A stretch of DNA of 64,000 nucleotides from JAJDAT01 sp964570665 (GCA_964570665.1 CAZMZH010000002.1:124001-188000), one strand, 5' to 3'. Counted from the stretch's first letter, positions 52,361 through 61,288 are shown. Numbers and translations: made by a program. The notes: a model not told the origin generated them from the sequence alone.

Positions 52361-54604
52361 TTACCGATTTAAAAAGTTTTTAAACCATGTTGGAGCCCGT
52401 TTTTCAACGTTTTTCGGAGCTTTAACTTTAGTTGGTTCAGGAAGCGCATCGCGATCAATTTTACCATTCGGCGATATTGGAAAAGCGTCTAACTTAACAA
52501 ACGTTTGTGGGATCATAAATTCTGGAAGTTTTTTTTCAAGAGCCTGTCGTATTTGTTCTTCTGAAAGTGGAGGTTTGTTTGAAGCTGGAATGAAGTAAGC
52601 GGTCAAAATTTTATTTTGTTTTGAGTCGCTTCGTAAAATTGCTATGGCTCGGGTTATGGTTGGCAGAGTATCCATTGCAGATTCGATTTCTCCCAATTCG
52701 ACACGAAATCCTCGAATTTTGATTTGATTATCAGCGCGACCCAAAAATTCAATTTCTCCATTAGGAAGATATCGGGCTAAATCGCCAGTTTTATACAGCC
52801 GGGCAGTGGTGTTATCGTCGAATGGGTCCGCGATAAATTTTTCTTGAGTTAGTTCAGGGCGATTGAGATAACCGTTAGCAACACAAACTCCTCCTAGATG
52901 CATTTCTCCAGAAACCCCGATTGGAACAGGTTGAAGTTCTTTATCAAGAATATAAATTCGCACATTATTTAAAGGGCGACCAATTGTAGGGCCTAACGCG
53001 CGAAACAACTTGGACTCATTGGTTAAGCAAGCGGATACGGTGACATGGCCTTCGGCAGGTCCATATCCATTAAAAAGTTTTTGGCCTTTTGACCAACGTT
53101 CCACATTTTCATTTGTGCATCGCTCTCCCACCCCAACGATAGTTTTTAAAGAAGGAAACCCTGAGTTTGGGAGAATCGATAGTAATGAAGGAGGTAGCAT
53201 AGCCAGGGTTATTTTCTTTTCGTTAATTACTTTAGGCAATTCTAAAATAGAAAATAAACTTTTTTTGCCACTGAACACTAAAGTCCCTCCGGATAATAGA
53301 GCGGTAAAAATCTCCCAAACTGCGACGTCGAAACCAAAAGATGAAAATTGTAAAACTCTACTTTCACCATTAACTTTGAAAAGTTCATTAGATGCGCTGA
53401 TTAAATTGCAAAGACCATTGTGACGTAATAATATTCCTTTAGGTTGACCAGTCGAGCCTGAAGTAAATATAACGTACGCTAAACTTTCAGGGTCTTCAGA
53501 GGTAGTAGGGTTTGACTTGGGAAAATTGATATGAATTTTATTAAGTTCGTCTAAGCAAATTATTGAATCCGCTTGAAAGGGAAGTTTTTCTTTAAGCCTT
53601 TTTTGGGTCAAAAGAATTGGAGATTTCAATTCTTTAAAAATATATTCTAGACGATCGTTGGGATAACTTGGGTCCATGGGAACAAAAGCGCCGCCAGACT
53701 TTAAGATAGCTAAAACCCCTACTATCATGTCGAAAGATTTTTCAACGCATATGCCAACTAATTTATTGGGACCGATTCCCTTCTCTTGTAGATAATGAGC
53801 TAATTGGTTTGCCTGAATGTTTAGATCTTTGTAAGTTAGTTTCTGATCTTCAAAAATTGCAGCTATCGCTTCCGGTTTTTTTTCGGCGATTGATTCGAAA
53901 ATTTGATGGGTATTCAGGTCATTTGAGTTGTCATATCGATTTTGGTTCCAACCTTTGGTGAGTTGATCGAATTCTACAGGAGTTAAAAATCGTAATTTTG
54001 ATATTATTTTTTGTGGAGTTTTAATCCCAGCTTTTAAAAGTTCAATAAAATGTAGCGTCATTCGTTCAAAGGCTTCAGGGTCCCACAAATCGACGTTGGA
54101 TTTTACCCAACCTTGAATGGCTCCACCCGATTCGGAAAAATCAAAAATCAAATAAGAACTGGAAATTAATTCTAATGAATTTTGTATTAAGTTTTCAGTT
54201 TGTTTATTTTTAGAAAAGTTGAAAAATACTTTGTAATAAGGCGATTTAGCGACATTTGATTTTGGTTGTAAAACTTCCAATAAAATTTCAAATGGAGAGT
54301 TTAATTCCTTAGATGTACTTAAAGCCCCTGAAGTATTTTGGCTAATAGAATGTTCATAAGAGATAGAAGAGAATGAATTGCCTTGTATCCATTGGATAGA
54401 GTCCAAGTTTTGGTCCATTTCTTTTGGAGGATTTTGACTTTGAACAGTTCCTATACAGATGGTCTGTTGATTCGAGTAACGGTGAAGTAGGATTTGTAAT
54501 GTTCCCATCAATAAATCCGGGATAGATATTCCAAACTTTTCACAAAAATTGCGACAGTCGTTTTGTAATGGTTTCGTTAATATAATGGGTTGGATTGATT
54601 TCAT
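52361..54604 (-). CDS. Amino-acid adenylation enzyme with truncated condensation domain, no carrier domain
   Basis: Residues about 1-210 match only the C-terminal half of a condensation domain; the catalytic HHxxxDG is missing. Residues 215-735 are a complete adenylation domain with LAILKSGGAFVPMDPSYP (A2), FTSGSTGQPKG (A3), NGYGPAEG (A5), YKTGDLARYLPNGEIEFLGR (A7) and PISPNGKIDRDAL (A10). No thiolation domain follows, so the carrier is supplied in trans, probably by the gene at 49418. The pocket begins Asp-Val-Trp (235/236/239). Predicted to activate an amino acid as AMP ester and load the carrier. Confidence 0.88.
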   Translation of the reverse strand: MKSIQPIILTKPLQNDCRNFCEKFGISIPDLLMGTLQILLHRYSNQQTICIGTVQSQNPPKEMDQNLDSIQWIQGNSFSSISYEHSISQNTSGALSTSKELNSPFEILLEVLQPKSNVAKSPYYKVFFNFSKNKQTENLIQNSLELISSSYLIFDFSESGGAIQGWVKSNVDLWDPEAFERMTLHFIELLKAGIKTPQKIISKLRFLTPVEFDQLTKGWNQNRYDNSNDLNTHQIFESIAEKKPEAIAAIFEDQKLTYKDLNIQANQLAHYLQEKGIGPNKLVGICVEKSFDMIVGVLAILKSGGAFVPMDPSYPNDRLEYIFKELKSPILLTQKRLKEKLPFQADSIICLDELNKIHINFPKSNPTTSEDPESLAYVIFTSGSTGQPKGILLRHNGLCNLISASNELFKVNGESRVLQFSSFGFDVAVWEIFTALLSGGTLVFSGKKSLFSILELPKVINEKKITLAMLPPSLLSILPNSGFPSLKTIVGVGERCTNENVERWSKGQKLFNGYGPAEGHVTVSACLTNESKLFRALGPTIGRPLNNVRIYILDKELQPVPIGVSGEMHLGGVCVANGYLNRPELTQEKFIADPFDDNTTARLYKTGDLARYLPNGEIEFLGRADNQIKIRGFRVELGEIESAMDTLPTITRAIAILRSDSKQNKILTAYFIPASNKPPLSEEQIRQALEKKLPEFMIPQTFVKLDAFPISPNGKIDRDALPEPTKVKAPKNVEKRAPTWFKNFLNR

Positions 54605-54818
54605 TAATTGTTTGAAAACGAATAGGATTTATTTTTTATTTACTTTATAAAATTAAAGCAGATCTAATAATGCTTTTGAAACGAGTTTGCACAACGGTAT
54701 AGTTCTGTAGATTTGTTAAAAAAATAATTTTAAATCAAAATTGTATCATTCAGTTACTATATGCAGACGATCAAATTTAAAATAGTTCCAAAGTATTTTT
54801 CCTCGTGATGGATTTTTC

Positions 54819-56786
54819 ATGAAAAAAAATAATCTCATTTTTATTGGATTTTGGTTTTTATTTTTAGCCGGAGTTGGATTAAGAATTTACAATCTTGATC
54901 GAACGTTGGGAGCAGGCGATGAAAACCAATACCTTATAGATTATGGAAATACGTCGCTCCAATATATAGCCACTACTTTTTTTTATGGCGGTCATCATAT
55001 TTTTCATACTTTGATCATGCGTTTAATGATCATAGTATTTGGAGACGAAAATGCTATCGCTATAAGATTTCCAGCTTTTATTTGTGGCTTAGCGACACTT
55101 TTATTAGTTTATAAAATAAGCCAAAATATTTTTAAAACTAAAATAACCCCTTTGGTATCGTTAGCTATAATTGTTCTTTGTCCCATTCAAATTTATTATT
55201 CAAATATTGCTAGAGGATACAGCTTTATTATATTTTTTTCCGCTTTGATGATTCTTTCAGCTTTAAGGATATTTGAATCGGGAAGATTTGGAATTTGGGG
55301 GTGGGTATTATCGATTTCGGCATTTTTGTCAACCTACACCATTGCAACCAATGTTTATTTTGTTTTTGGGTTGGGTTGTTGGATTGCGTTGGTTGTTTTT
55401 GTGCCCAGTTTATTTAAAGAAACGAGTTTCTCTGCGAATGATCACAAAAAAGTTGTTTTAATGTTTTTGGCGATTTTTATTTCTGCGGGATTAATGACTC
55501 TTTCAGCGTATTGGCCCGTTTTGGGCAATATGGCGCAAGAAGCAAAGAGTTATCATTTACCTAAAACAGTAGAGTCTAATGTTTTTTTGACTACTCTTAA
55601 AATTGTTGAAAAATTATTTAAGATAACTTTTCAAGGGAATTTGAAATTTTTTATTCCTTTTATTTTTTTAGGTATTTTTTGGGGAAATGTTTCAAAGCGC
55701 TTTTTTAGAATATTACCGTTATGTGTTTTAGGAATTCCTTTTTTGATTCCATTAGCGACGGGTGTTGGCGGCTATGCTAGAAATTATCTTTTTATTCTCC
55801 CAATTGCGATTCCCTTCTTGGGAGAAGGTTTAGTTGCCTTTGGATATTGGGTTGAAAAAAAAATAAGGAAACATAATTGGATTTTAAAGCACGGGTTAGT
55901 TGTAATATTTTTTATAGTGGCTATTTCTCAGACTTTTTGGTTTTATTTTCCTTCTTCAATTAAAGGTTTCAATTTGAGCTTTTTTAAGGAAGATATGAAA
56001 AGGCTTACAGACCCATTAGATTTAGTGATTATCGCAGACCCCATGTATTATTGGTATTCTCATAATATATATAAAAGAAATCTTAATCGCGCCATATTTT
56101 TAAATAGAATGTCAGGTGTAAAAGTTATTGCGAAGGATAAAAAGAGCTTAATTAAATTTCAAATAAAAGATGGTTTTTTTAATTATCCTGTTTTTCAAAT
56201 TTTAAGATTTGACTCAAATATTGTCCCTAGAAATACACGAAGAGGTTTATCTGTTTTTTCCTTAGGAGAACGGGAAAACATTGCTTTATTTGAAAAAGAT
56301 TTTGAATCTAAAGTCCATTGGCAGACTATCAAAGGCGAAGGTACTGTGGAAATAGAAAAGAGCGCGATATTAGCAGGTAATAGTTCCATTAAAATAATAA
56401 ATTTTAAAAATGATGAGGTTTTTTACGCAAGAGGAAATATGAATAGAATTATTCAAACTGGAAAACCCAAGTTTTTAGTTATGTTATGGGGAGGGTTGGA
56501 TTTAAACAAAAAGAATGGAGGATATAATTTAGCGGCGCCAACCTTAATTTTGGAAAATACTAAAACTAAAGAGAATTTTGCTTTGCGAATGGGTAAAGTA
56601 AATAATGGGATAGAAAGCTATATTGAACAAAATACCACAGCCGGAACCATTAAGTGGATGACCGCTTCTTTTATTGGAGTTATTTTGCCAGGTTGGTATG
56701 ATTTGAAGTTGCAAATTGTAGCGTTAGAAGGCCAAACCTCAATATTCGATGGAATTAGGCTTTTTTTATTTGATGTTCCAAGTTAG
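54819..56786 (+). CDS. PMT/ArnT-type membrane glycosyltransferase
   Basis: A 655-residue membrane protein starting LIFIGFWFLFLAGVGLRI then LGAGDENQYLIDY, where the acidic Asp-Glu after the first span is the feature of GT-C glycosyltransferases (PMT, ArnT). About ten more spans follow to residue 385, and a soluble C-terminal domain of about 265 residues completes it. Such enzymes move a sugar from a lipid carrier to a protein or lipid in the periplasm. It is divergent from the adenylation gene with 214 bp between. Confidence 0.83.
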   Translation: MKKNNLIFIGFWFLFLAGVGLRIYNLDRTLGAGDENQYLIDYGNTSLQYIATTFFYGGHHIFHTLIMRLMIIVFGDENAIAIRFPAFICGLATLLLVYKISQNIFKTKITPLVSLAIIVLCPIQIYYSNIARGYSFIIFFSALMILSALRIFESGRFGIWGWVLSISAFLSTYTIATNVYFVFGLGCWIALVVFVPSLFKETSFSANDHKKVVLMFLAIFISAGLMTLSAYWPVLGNMAQEAKSYHLPKTVESNVFLTTLKIVEKLFKITFQGNLKFFIPFIFLGIFWGNVSKRFFRILPLCVLGIPFLIPLATGVGGYARNYLFILPIAIPFLGEGLVAFGYWVEKKIRKHNWILKHGLVVIFFIVAISQTFWFYFPSSIKGFNLSFFKEDMKRLTDPLDLVIIADPMYYWYSHNIYKRNLNRAIFLNRMSGVKVIAKDKKSLIKFQIKDGFFNYPVFQILRFDSNIVPRNTRRGLSVFSLGERENIALFEKDFESKVHWQTIKGEGTVEIEKSAILAGNSSIKIINFKNDEVFYARGNMNRIIQTGKPKFLVMLWGGLDLNKKNGGYNLAAPTLILENTKTKENFALRMGKVNNGIESYIEQNTTAGTIKWMTASFIGVILPGWYDLKLQIVALEGQTSIFDGIRLFLFDVPS

Positions 56787-56925
56787 ATTACAGCGGAAGT
56801 TTTAGGATGCAAAACGAAATAGAAAATAAATCATTTCTAGCTCAGAAGTACAAAGTTTTCCAGGAAGTTACGGAAGCTCTTCAATTTTAGCAGAGATAAA
56901 ATAGATTTTAGAAAAGGCTTTATAG

Positions 56926-57114
56926 ACCATTACACAATTTGAAGAACTTAAAGTAGAGCAATAAGCCGGAATATTTTTGGCGGATATAGAGGAAAAAAAT
57001 CTATTAAATTCTCAAGAACAGCTAAGAAAATTGAGTAACCAAATACAAGCTTTGAGGGAAGAAGAAAAATCTAGAGTTCCCTGAGAAGTTCGCGACCAAC
57101 TTGGAAAACATTGA
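56926..57114 (+). pseudogene. Histidine-kinase relic (HisKA_3 type) with stop codons
   Basis: In one frame the text reads QFEELKVEQ, stop, then IFLADIEEKNLLNSQEQLRK, followed by SNQIQALREEEKSRVP, stop, EVRDQLGKH, stop. This mirrors the dimerisation helix of NarX/DegS-type kinases (REEERxRIAREIHDELGQ), but the phosphate-accepting His has become Arg and three stops interrupt it. No ATPase domain follows. The rest of the 353-bp region holds only a 28-codon frame (56807-56890). It is a decayed kinase fragment, adjacent to a broken regulator. Confidence 0.75.
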
Positions 57115-57139
57115 CAGTTTAAAAAATCGAGTTGGTAAA

Positions 57140-58204
57140 TCAATCGTCTTTATCGCTAGGAAGGCTTAAATACTTTTTAACGGTTCTTCTATCCAACCCA
57201 GTTTTTCTTGCCACCTCTTCGTAAGTGCCAAATCGTTTATGCAGTAGTTCGCAATAGTGGCTCAATAGTTCAACAGCCTTTAGGTTTCCATTTTCTATTT
57301 CATTTAGTAGATTGGTTTCCAGGTTTTCCTTTTTTGTGATGTTTCCTTTGTAATGGCGGGTTAGAAGTATTCTCCGCACAGCTTGTTCGAGCTCTCGAAC
57401 ATTTCCAGGCCAGGAATATTGGGAAGGGAGATCTTTTTCAAATGAATGTAGGGCCATCTTCGTTAATTTTTTGCTTTTTTCTCCCGTCATTCGTGTAATA
57501 AGAAGTTGTACCAACCGTTCTAATTCAGAAGGGTCTTCCTGAATACGTTGACGTAGAGGTGGGGCCGTAATGAAATCTGAACAAAGTCGGTAAAAAAAAT
57601 CGTCCCTAAAATATCCTTCATCTCTTAATTTTGCAAGAGGTCTGTTGGTTGCCGCGATTACTCGTCCAGAAAATTTATTTTCAGAATGACTTCCAACAGG
57701 AGAGAATATTCTGTCTTGTAGGACTTTTAATAGTTTAATTTGTATTGGAATTCCTATGTCTCCAATTTCGTCTAAAAATAATGATCCATGAGAACTACAT
57801 CTTTCAAATAATCCCTTATGGCTTTCTACGGCGCCTGTAAATGAGCCTTTACGATGACCAAATAGTTCCGATTCTATTAAAGTTTCCGGGAATTGAGACA
57901 GGTTTATCGGAATAAACGTTTCGTTAAAGTTATGAGTGAAATTTTTCTTTATTGGGTCGAAGGGAATAAATCCAGATCTTCCAATAGCCGAAGCCGCTGC
58001 CCCTTTTCCTGTTCCTGTTTCTCCCAGGATCATTGTGGAAAAATCTTCCATCCGGTTCCATAAATATTTATCGTATATTCTTACGTCAAAAGTGAAGACG
58101 TTATTCCACAAAGCAAAGCGGAGAGATTTCATTGAGGGGCTTTCGCCAATTAATGCTTCCGATATAAAATAAAAAGCTCGCCTCAATTGGTAAAAAACTC
58201 CCAA
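57140..58204 (-). CDS. Sigma-54-dependent activator, AAA+ and HTH part (downstream of an in-frame TAG)
   Basis: Walker A LGETGTGKGAAASAIG, the sigma-54 contact loop GSFTGAVESHKGLFE (GSFTGA rather than GAFTGA), Walker B SLFLDEIGDIG, and a C-terminal Fis-type helix-turn-helix (VARKTGLDRRTVKKYLS). The frame stays open upstream for 35 more codons to a TAG at 58310-58312, beyond which the next frame (58310-58630) continues in register. So the TTG start at 58204 is probably not the original start; the gene seems to have been one protein of about 495 residues. It may be a pseudogene or be re-initiated. Confidence 0.85.
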   Translation of the reverse strand: MGVFYQLRRAFYFISEALIGESPSMKSLRFALWNNVFTFDVRIYDKYLWNRMEDFSTMILGETGTGKGAAASAIGRSGFIPFDPIKKNFTHNFNETFIPINLSQFPETLIESELFGHRKGSFTGAVESHKGLFERCSSHGSLFLDEIGDIGIPIQIKLLKVLQDRIFSPVGSHSENKFSGRVIAATNRPLAKLRDEGYFRDDFFYRLCSDFITAPPLRQRIQEDPSELERLVQLLITRMTGEKSKKLTKMALHSFEKDLPSQYSWPGNVRELEQAVRRILLTRHYKGNITKKENLETNLLNEIENGNLKAVELLSHYCELLHKRFGTYEEVARKTGLDRRTVKKYLSLPSDKDD

Positions 58205-58309
58205 GTAACGTACCGCTTCCTGATGAAATAAACCTGGGTTAGTGAGTTCGCGAATTAGCTCTTCGGCAAATGGGACGGTTATTGGGCCAGTTTTTGCTTG
58301 TAGTTGTAA

Positions 58310-58630
58310 CTAAATTAATTCGTCCAATTGGGAAACAAAGAGATGGTAGGCTCTAAATAAAAAGGCGTTTTTTAATAAAGTACGGTCTTCGTCGGAATAC
58401 ATGTCTAATGCAATCCCACCTTTTTCTTCAAGTTTTCGGAGGCGTTCATTCAGCGGCTCGAAAACTGCGCTAATGTAATGTTCTTGTTCGGTTTCTTCCT
58501 GATTTTTTCCAAATTTAAAATTTATTTTTATTTTTTCCCATTCTTCGCTAAATGGATTAGTGAAAATCGCTTTGGAAGTTAGGGAAAAGAATTCTTTATC
58601 TTCTGAATCGAGGAAGCGTTTTTTTTTCAT
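58310..58630 (-). CDS. N-terminal fragment of the interrupted sigma-54 activator
   Basis: A 106-residue frame from ATG at 58630, ending at TAG in QLDELI-stop. It is in the same frame as the AAA+ part, with no start codon between that would suggest a separate gene. It is mostly helical and charged (EWEKIKINFKFGKNQEETEQ), without a known sensor domain. It probably was the regulatory N-terminus of the same protein. Confidence 0.65.
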   Translation of the reverse strand: MKKKRFLDSEDKEFFSLTSKAIFTNPFSEEWEKIKINFKFGKNQEETEQEHYISAVFEPLNERLRKLEEKGGIALDMYSDEDRTLLKNAFLFRAYHLFVSQLDELI

Positions 58631-58797
58631 TTATTTCATTTTTAAGGTTTTTAGTACAAAAATAGTAAGTTATGTAGTCTTAAATTGCACATTATTTTAT
58701 GTTTTTTTGAAGGATTATTCGCTATACGAAACAAATGCGATAATTCAATGGTTTTCAATGAGCTCATTTTTGGCGCCTTAATTGCTTTTTAAAAGAA

Positions 58798-58813
58798 TGT
58801 GATCTAGATCACA
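58798..58813. promoter_or_regulatory. Perfect CRP/FNR-family operator
   Basis: TGTGATCTAGATCACA is a perfect 16-bp palindrome and the exact core of the CRP consensus (TGTGA-N6-TCACA), flanked by AA on each side. It ends 39 bp before the GTG start of the ceramidase-like gene. Confidence 0.75.
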
Positions 58814-58852
58814 AAAGCAGATTTATGTTTTTAGCTTTATGGAGCGTCAGTA

Positions 58853-59788
58853 GTGAAAGAGCCTATATATAAATTAATACGCCCACAATATGCTGATCAA
58901 AACCTTGTTTTATGTAAATTAATTAGATGTTTATTTTTGGTGTTTACAAAAGTGGGCGATTTTACTCTTAGTAAAGCCATTTTGTTAGAAAAATTAATTT
59001 TTTTTCAAAATCTACGAAAATTTGGACTCTTTTTATTTTTTGTTATCGCATTTAGTGGGATTTTTTTAATTGTTAAAATTCCTCAAAACCCTGAATGGTT
59101 GCAATTTGCCGACCATCGAAGTTTTCTTGGCATCCCAAACTTTGGAGATGTTGTATCAAATATATTTATTGTATGTATCGCCATTTCTGGACTTAGGTTT
59201 GTTTGGAAGTCTCAGGTCAAAAGTTATGCTTTCGAATTTGCTTGGGAAAGAATTTCTCCGACAGTTTTCTTCTTTGGTATTTTAGTTAAGGGGCTTGGGG
59301 CAATGTGGTTTCATGTAGAGCCTAATGTTACGAGAATTACTTGGGATCAACTGCCAATGACCTTTGTGTTTATAGGAATTTTTGGAGTTTTAATTGGAGA
59401 TCGGATTCGTTCCAATACGATCAATGAGTTATGCGGACCTATATTATTTTTAACGGCAGTAAGCGTTGGATGGTGGGTTTGGGTAAAAACTAATGGGGAT
59501 GGGATGAGCGATTTAGAACCTTATCTTTTTGTGCAAATTTTTCCTTCATTTACGATGTTAATGATATTAATTTTTTTCCCAGGACGCTATACCCATCAAA
59601 GAGATTATTGGAGGGTTTTAGTTTTTTATGCAAGCTCAGGGTTTTTCGGGGCATATGATTGGCAAACCTTTGATGTATTAAAAATATTAAGCGGGCAAAG
59701 TATTGAACATATTTTATTAGCTGGAGGAGCTTGGCAATTAATATCGATGTTTCAAAAAAGGAAACGCGATTTATTTAAGACACATTGA
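58853..59788 (+). CDS. Alkaline ceramidase/CREST-like membrane protein
   Basis: A 311-residue membrane protein with about seven to eight spans. LGAMWFHVEPNVTRITWDQL PMTFVF and a late SGQSIEHILLAGGAWQLI resemble bacterial alkaline phytoceramidase-family proteins of the CREST hydrolase superfamily, which use metal-bound His and Asp residues. The start is GTG, with GGAG 8 bases ahead. Substrate may be a sphingoid or other amide lipid; this is not certain. Controlled probably from the CRP-like site upstream. Confidence 0.72.
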   Translation: MKEPIYKLIRPQYADQNLVLCKLIRCLFLVFTKVGDFTLSKAILLEKLIFFQNLRKFGLFLFFVIAFSGIFLIVKIPQNPEWLQFADHRSFLGIPNFGDVVSNIFIVCIAISGLRFVWKSQVKSYAFEFAWERISPTVFFFGILVKGLGAMWFHVEPNVTRITWDQLPMTFVFIGIFGVLIGDRIRSNTINELCGPILFLTAVSVGWWVWVKTNGDGMSDLEPYLFVQIFPSFTMLMILIFFPGRYTHQRDYWRVLVFYASSGFFGAYDWQTFDVLKILSGQSIEHILLAGGAWQLISMFQKRKRDLFKTH

Positions 59789-59792
59789 TAAA

Positions 59793-59812
59793 TATAAAAA
59801 TAAATTTTTATA
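59793..59812. terminator. AT-only inverted repeat between convergent genes
   Basis: TATAAAAAT-AA-ATTTTTATA, 4 bases after the ceramidase-like gene stop. The arms are perfect but lack GC, so the stem would be weak. It may be a terminator or chance in AT-rich DNA. Confidence 0.3.
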
Positions 59813-59949
59813 AGTTAACGAAGTTATCCTAAGGTTTATACCCTGAACGTTTTTTTTAAAATGGATGGCTTTGAGCTCTTTTCTCTTTGGGTTAGGCTAG
59901 AACAAAAATTTGGAAATGGAACTTTCCGAGATATAGTTGAAAAAGGCGT

Positions 59950-61044
59950 TCAATCTTTTATAATTTGTTTTAGTAAATCTGGGCTTGGGTCCCCTGAAAC
60001 TTTTAATATGCCATATGCTCCTCTATCAATACGAGAAATAGCATGGTCTAATATCACAAAGTTCCCGGCGTTTTCTAATTTTAGCTCGACAGCTGTTGCT
60101 CCTCCAGCCGGTACCAAAGTAGTTTGAATAGAAGTTGTCTCAGATTTTAAAGATCCTTCGGGATATACTTTGTCAAATATTTCTCCAATTATATGTAAAC
60201 TTGAAATTTTTGATACCCCCGCGTTTCCAAAAAATATTCGTATGGTTTCTCCTTTTTTAGCTTTTAAAGCGTTATGACCTGTTAAGGCTTTTACTTGGCC
60301 GTTGAAAACTATATATTCGGGTGTTTCTCTCATCATTTTATTAGGAGAAAAATATTGAAATCCTTTTTCGCCAACCAATCCTTGAGTAAAAAATTCTCCC
60401 TGAATTATATAGAATTCACGGTCAACAGGCGTCAGGCCGTTTTCTGGCTCGATTAAAATCATACCATAAAGTCCATTGGCAATATGGGTTGGAACATTAC
60501 CTGAAGCGCAATGATATAGAAAAATACCAGGGTGAAGAGCTTTGAATGAAATTGTTTTACTCTCCCCGGGTTTAACTTGCGTTAAATTAGCCCCACCTCC
60601 CGGACCCGTTACGGCGTGGAGATCTATAGAATGTGTGTGCGTGCTTGATTGATGATTTAATAGAGTTAATTGGATAGTATCTCCCAAACGAGCTCTAAGA
60701 AAAGGACCTGGGACAGTTTCATTATAAGTCCAAAATAAATATTCTGTTCCGTCAGCTAAATTCCCAATTACCTCTTTCGCTTCTAATTTAAAAGAGATTG
60801 TAGAGCTAGAATTTTTTGAAATTGGACCTGGAATATCGTCTGGTTTTTTTGAAATATCAGAAACTTTGGTTATTAAATTTTTATCGAATGTATGGAGATG
60901 TGGAGCTTCTGATGGTCCGACTCCCTTTAAATGAGAATGATGATGCCCATGTTTATTATGGGTATCTGCAGCCAAGGAAATATGATGCGCAAAAATAACG
61001 CTTAATAATAATGTTTTTATAAAGATTAAAATTTTTATTTTCAT
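59950..61044 (-). CDS. nirK: Copper nitrite reductase (NirK) variant without the axial Met
   Basis: Reduces nitrite to NO in the periplasm. Two cupredoxin domains, 364 residues, with a signal peptide and a His-rich mature start (HNKHGHHHSHLK). Type-1 copper ligands are His138, Cys179 and His187; type-2 are His143 and His178, with active-site Asp141. The usual axial Met of the type-1 site, five residues after His187, is Leu192 here. SLHIIGEIFDK holds the catalytic His of domain 2. The second nirK lies 248 bp upstream on the same strand. Confidence 0.93.
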   Translation of the reverse strand: MKIKILIFIKTLLLSVIFAHHISLAADTHNKHGHHHSHLKGVGPSEAPHLHTFDKNLITKVSDISKKPDDIPGPISKNSSSTISFKLEAKEVIGNLADGTEYLFWTYNETVPGPFLRARLGDTIQLTLLNHQSSTHTHSIDLHAVTGPGGGANLTQVKPGESKTISFKALHPGIFLYHCASGNVPTHIANGLYGMILIEPENGLTPVDREFYIIQGEFFTQGLVGEKGFQYFSPNKMMRETPEYIVFNGQVKALTGHNALKAKKGETIRIFFGNAGVSKISSLHIIGEIFDKVYPEGSLKSETTSIQTTLVPAGGATAVELKLENAGNFVILDHAISRIDRGAYGILKVSGDPSPDLLKQIIKD

Positions 61045-61255
61045 GGTATTAGAGTAACAGTTAAAACGCTTTGCGAAAAATTTAAGTTTTTAGGACAAAA
61101 TTTTAAATCTAGAGCTTATATATTTTTGAGGTTTCTCGACGATAAGACAATTTGCTGGTTGGATGGGCTTGTTAAGTTTGAAAATAGTCTAAAAACTAAC
61201 AATTATTTTTGGGGTTATTAAATGAATAGTATTAATTTTGAAAGATTGAATTGGG

Positions 61256-61288
61256 TTATCGGCAGAGAAATATTCTCTCTGCCGATAA
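61256..61288 (-). terminator. Hairpin after the second nirK gene
   Basis: TTATCGGCAGAGA and TCTCTGCCGATAA are perfect 13-bp arms with a 7-base loop, 4 bases past the nirK stop at 61293. No U-run follows on the minus strand, so it may end the transcript or act as a stabilising 3' structure. Confidence 0.6.

Noticed and set aside
56807..56890. 28-codon plus-strand frame ahead of the kinase relic
   Set aside because: Too short, with no ribosome site and a different frame from the relic; it may be part of the decayed gene but cannot be assigned.
59861..60127. 88-codon plus-strand frame at the end of nirK
   Set aside because: It lies antisense to the conserved NirK C-terminus and shows no motif of its own.
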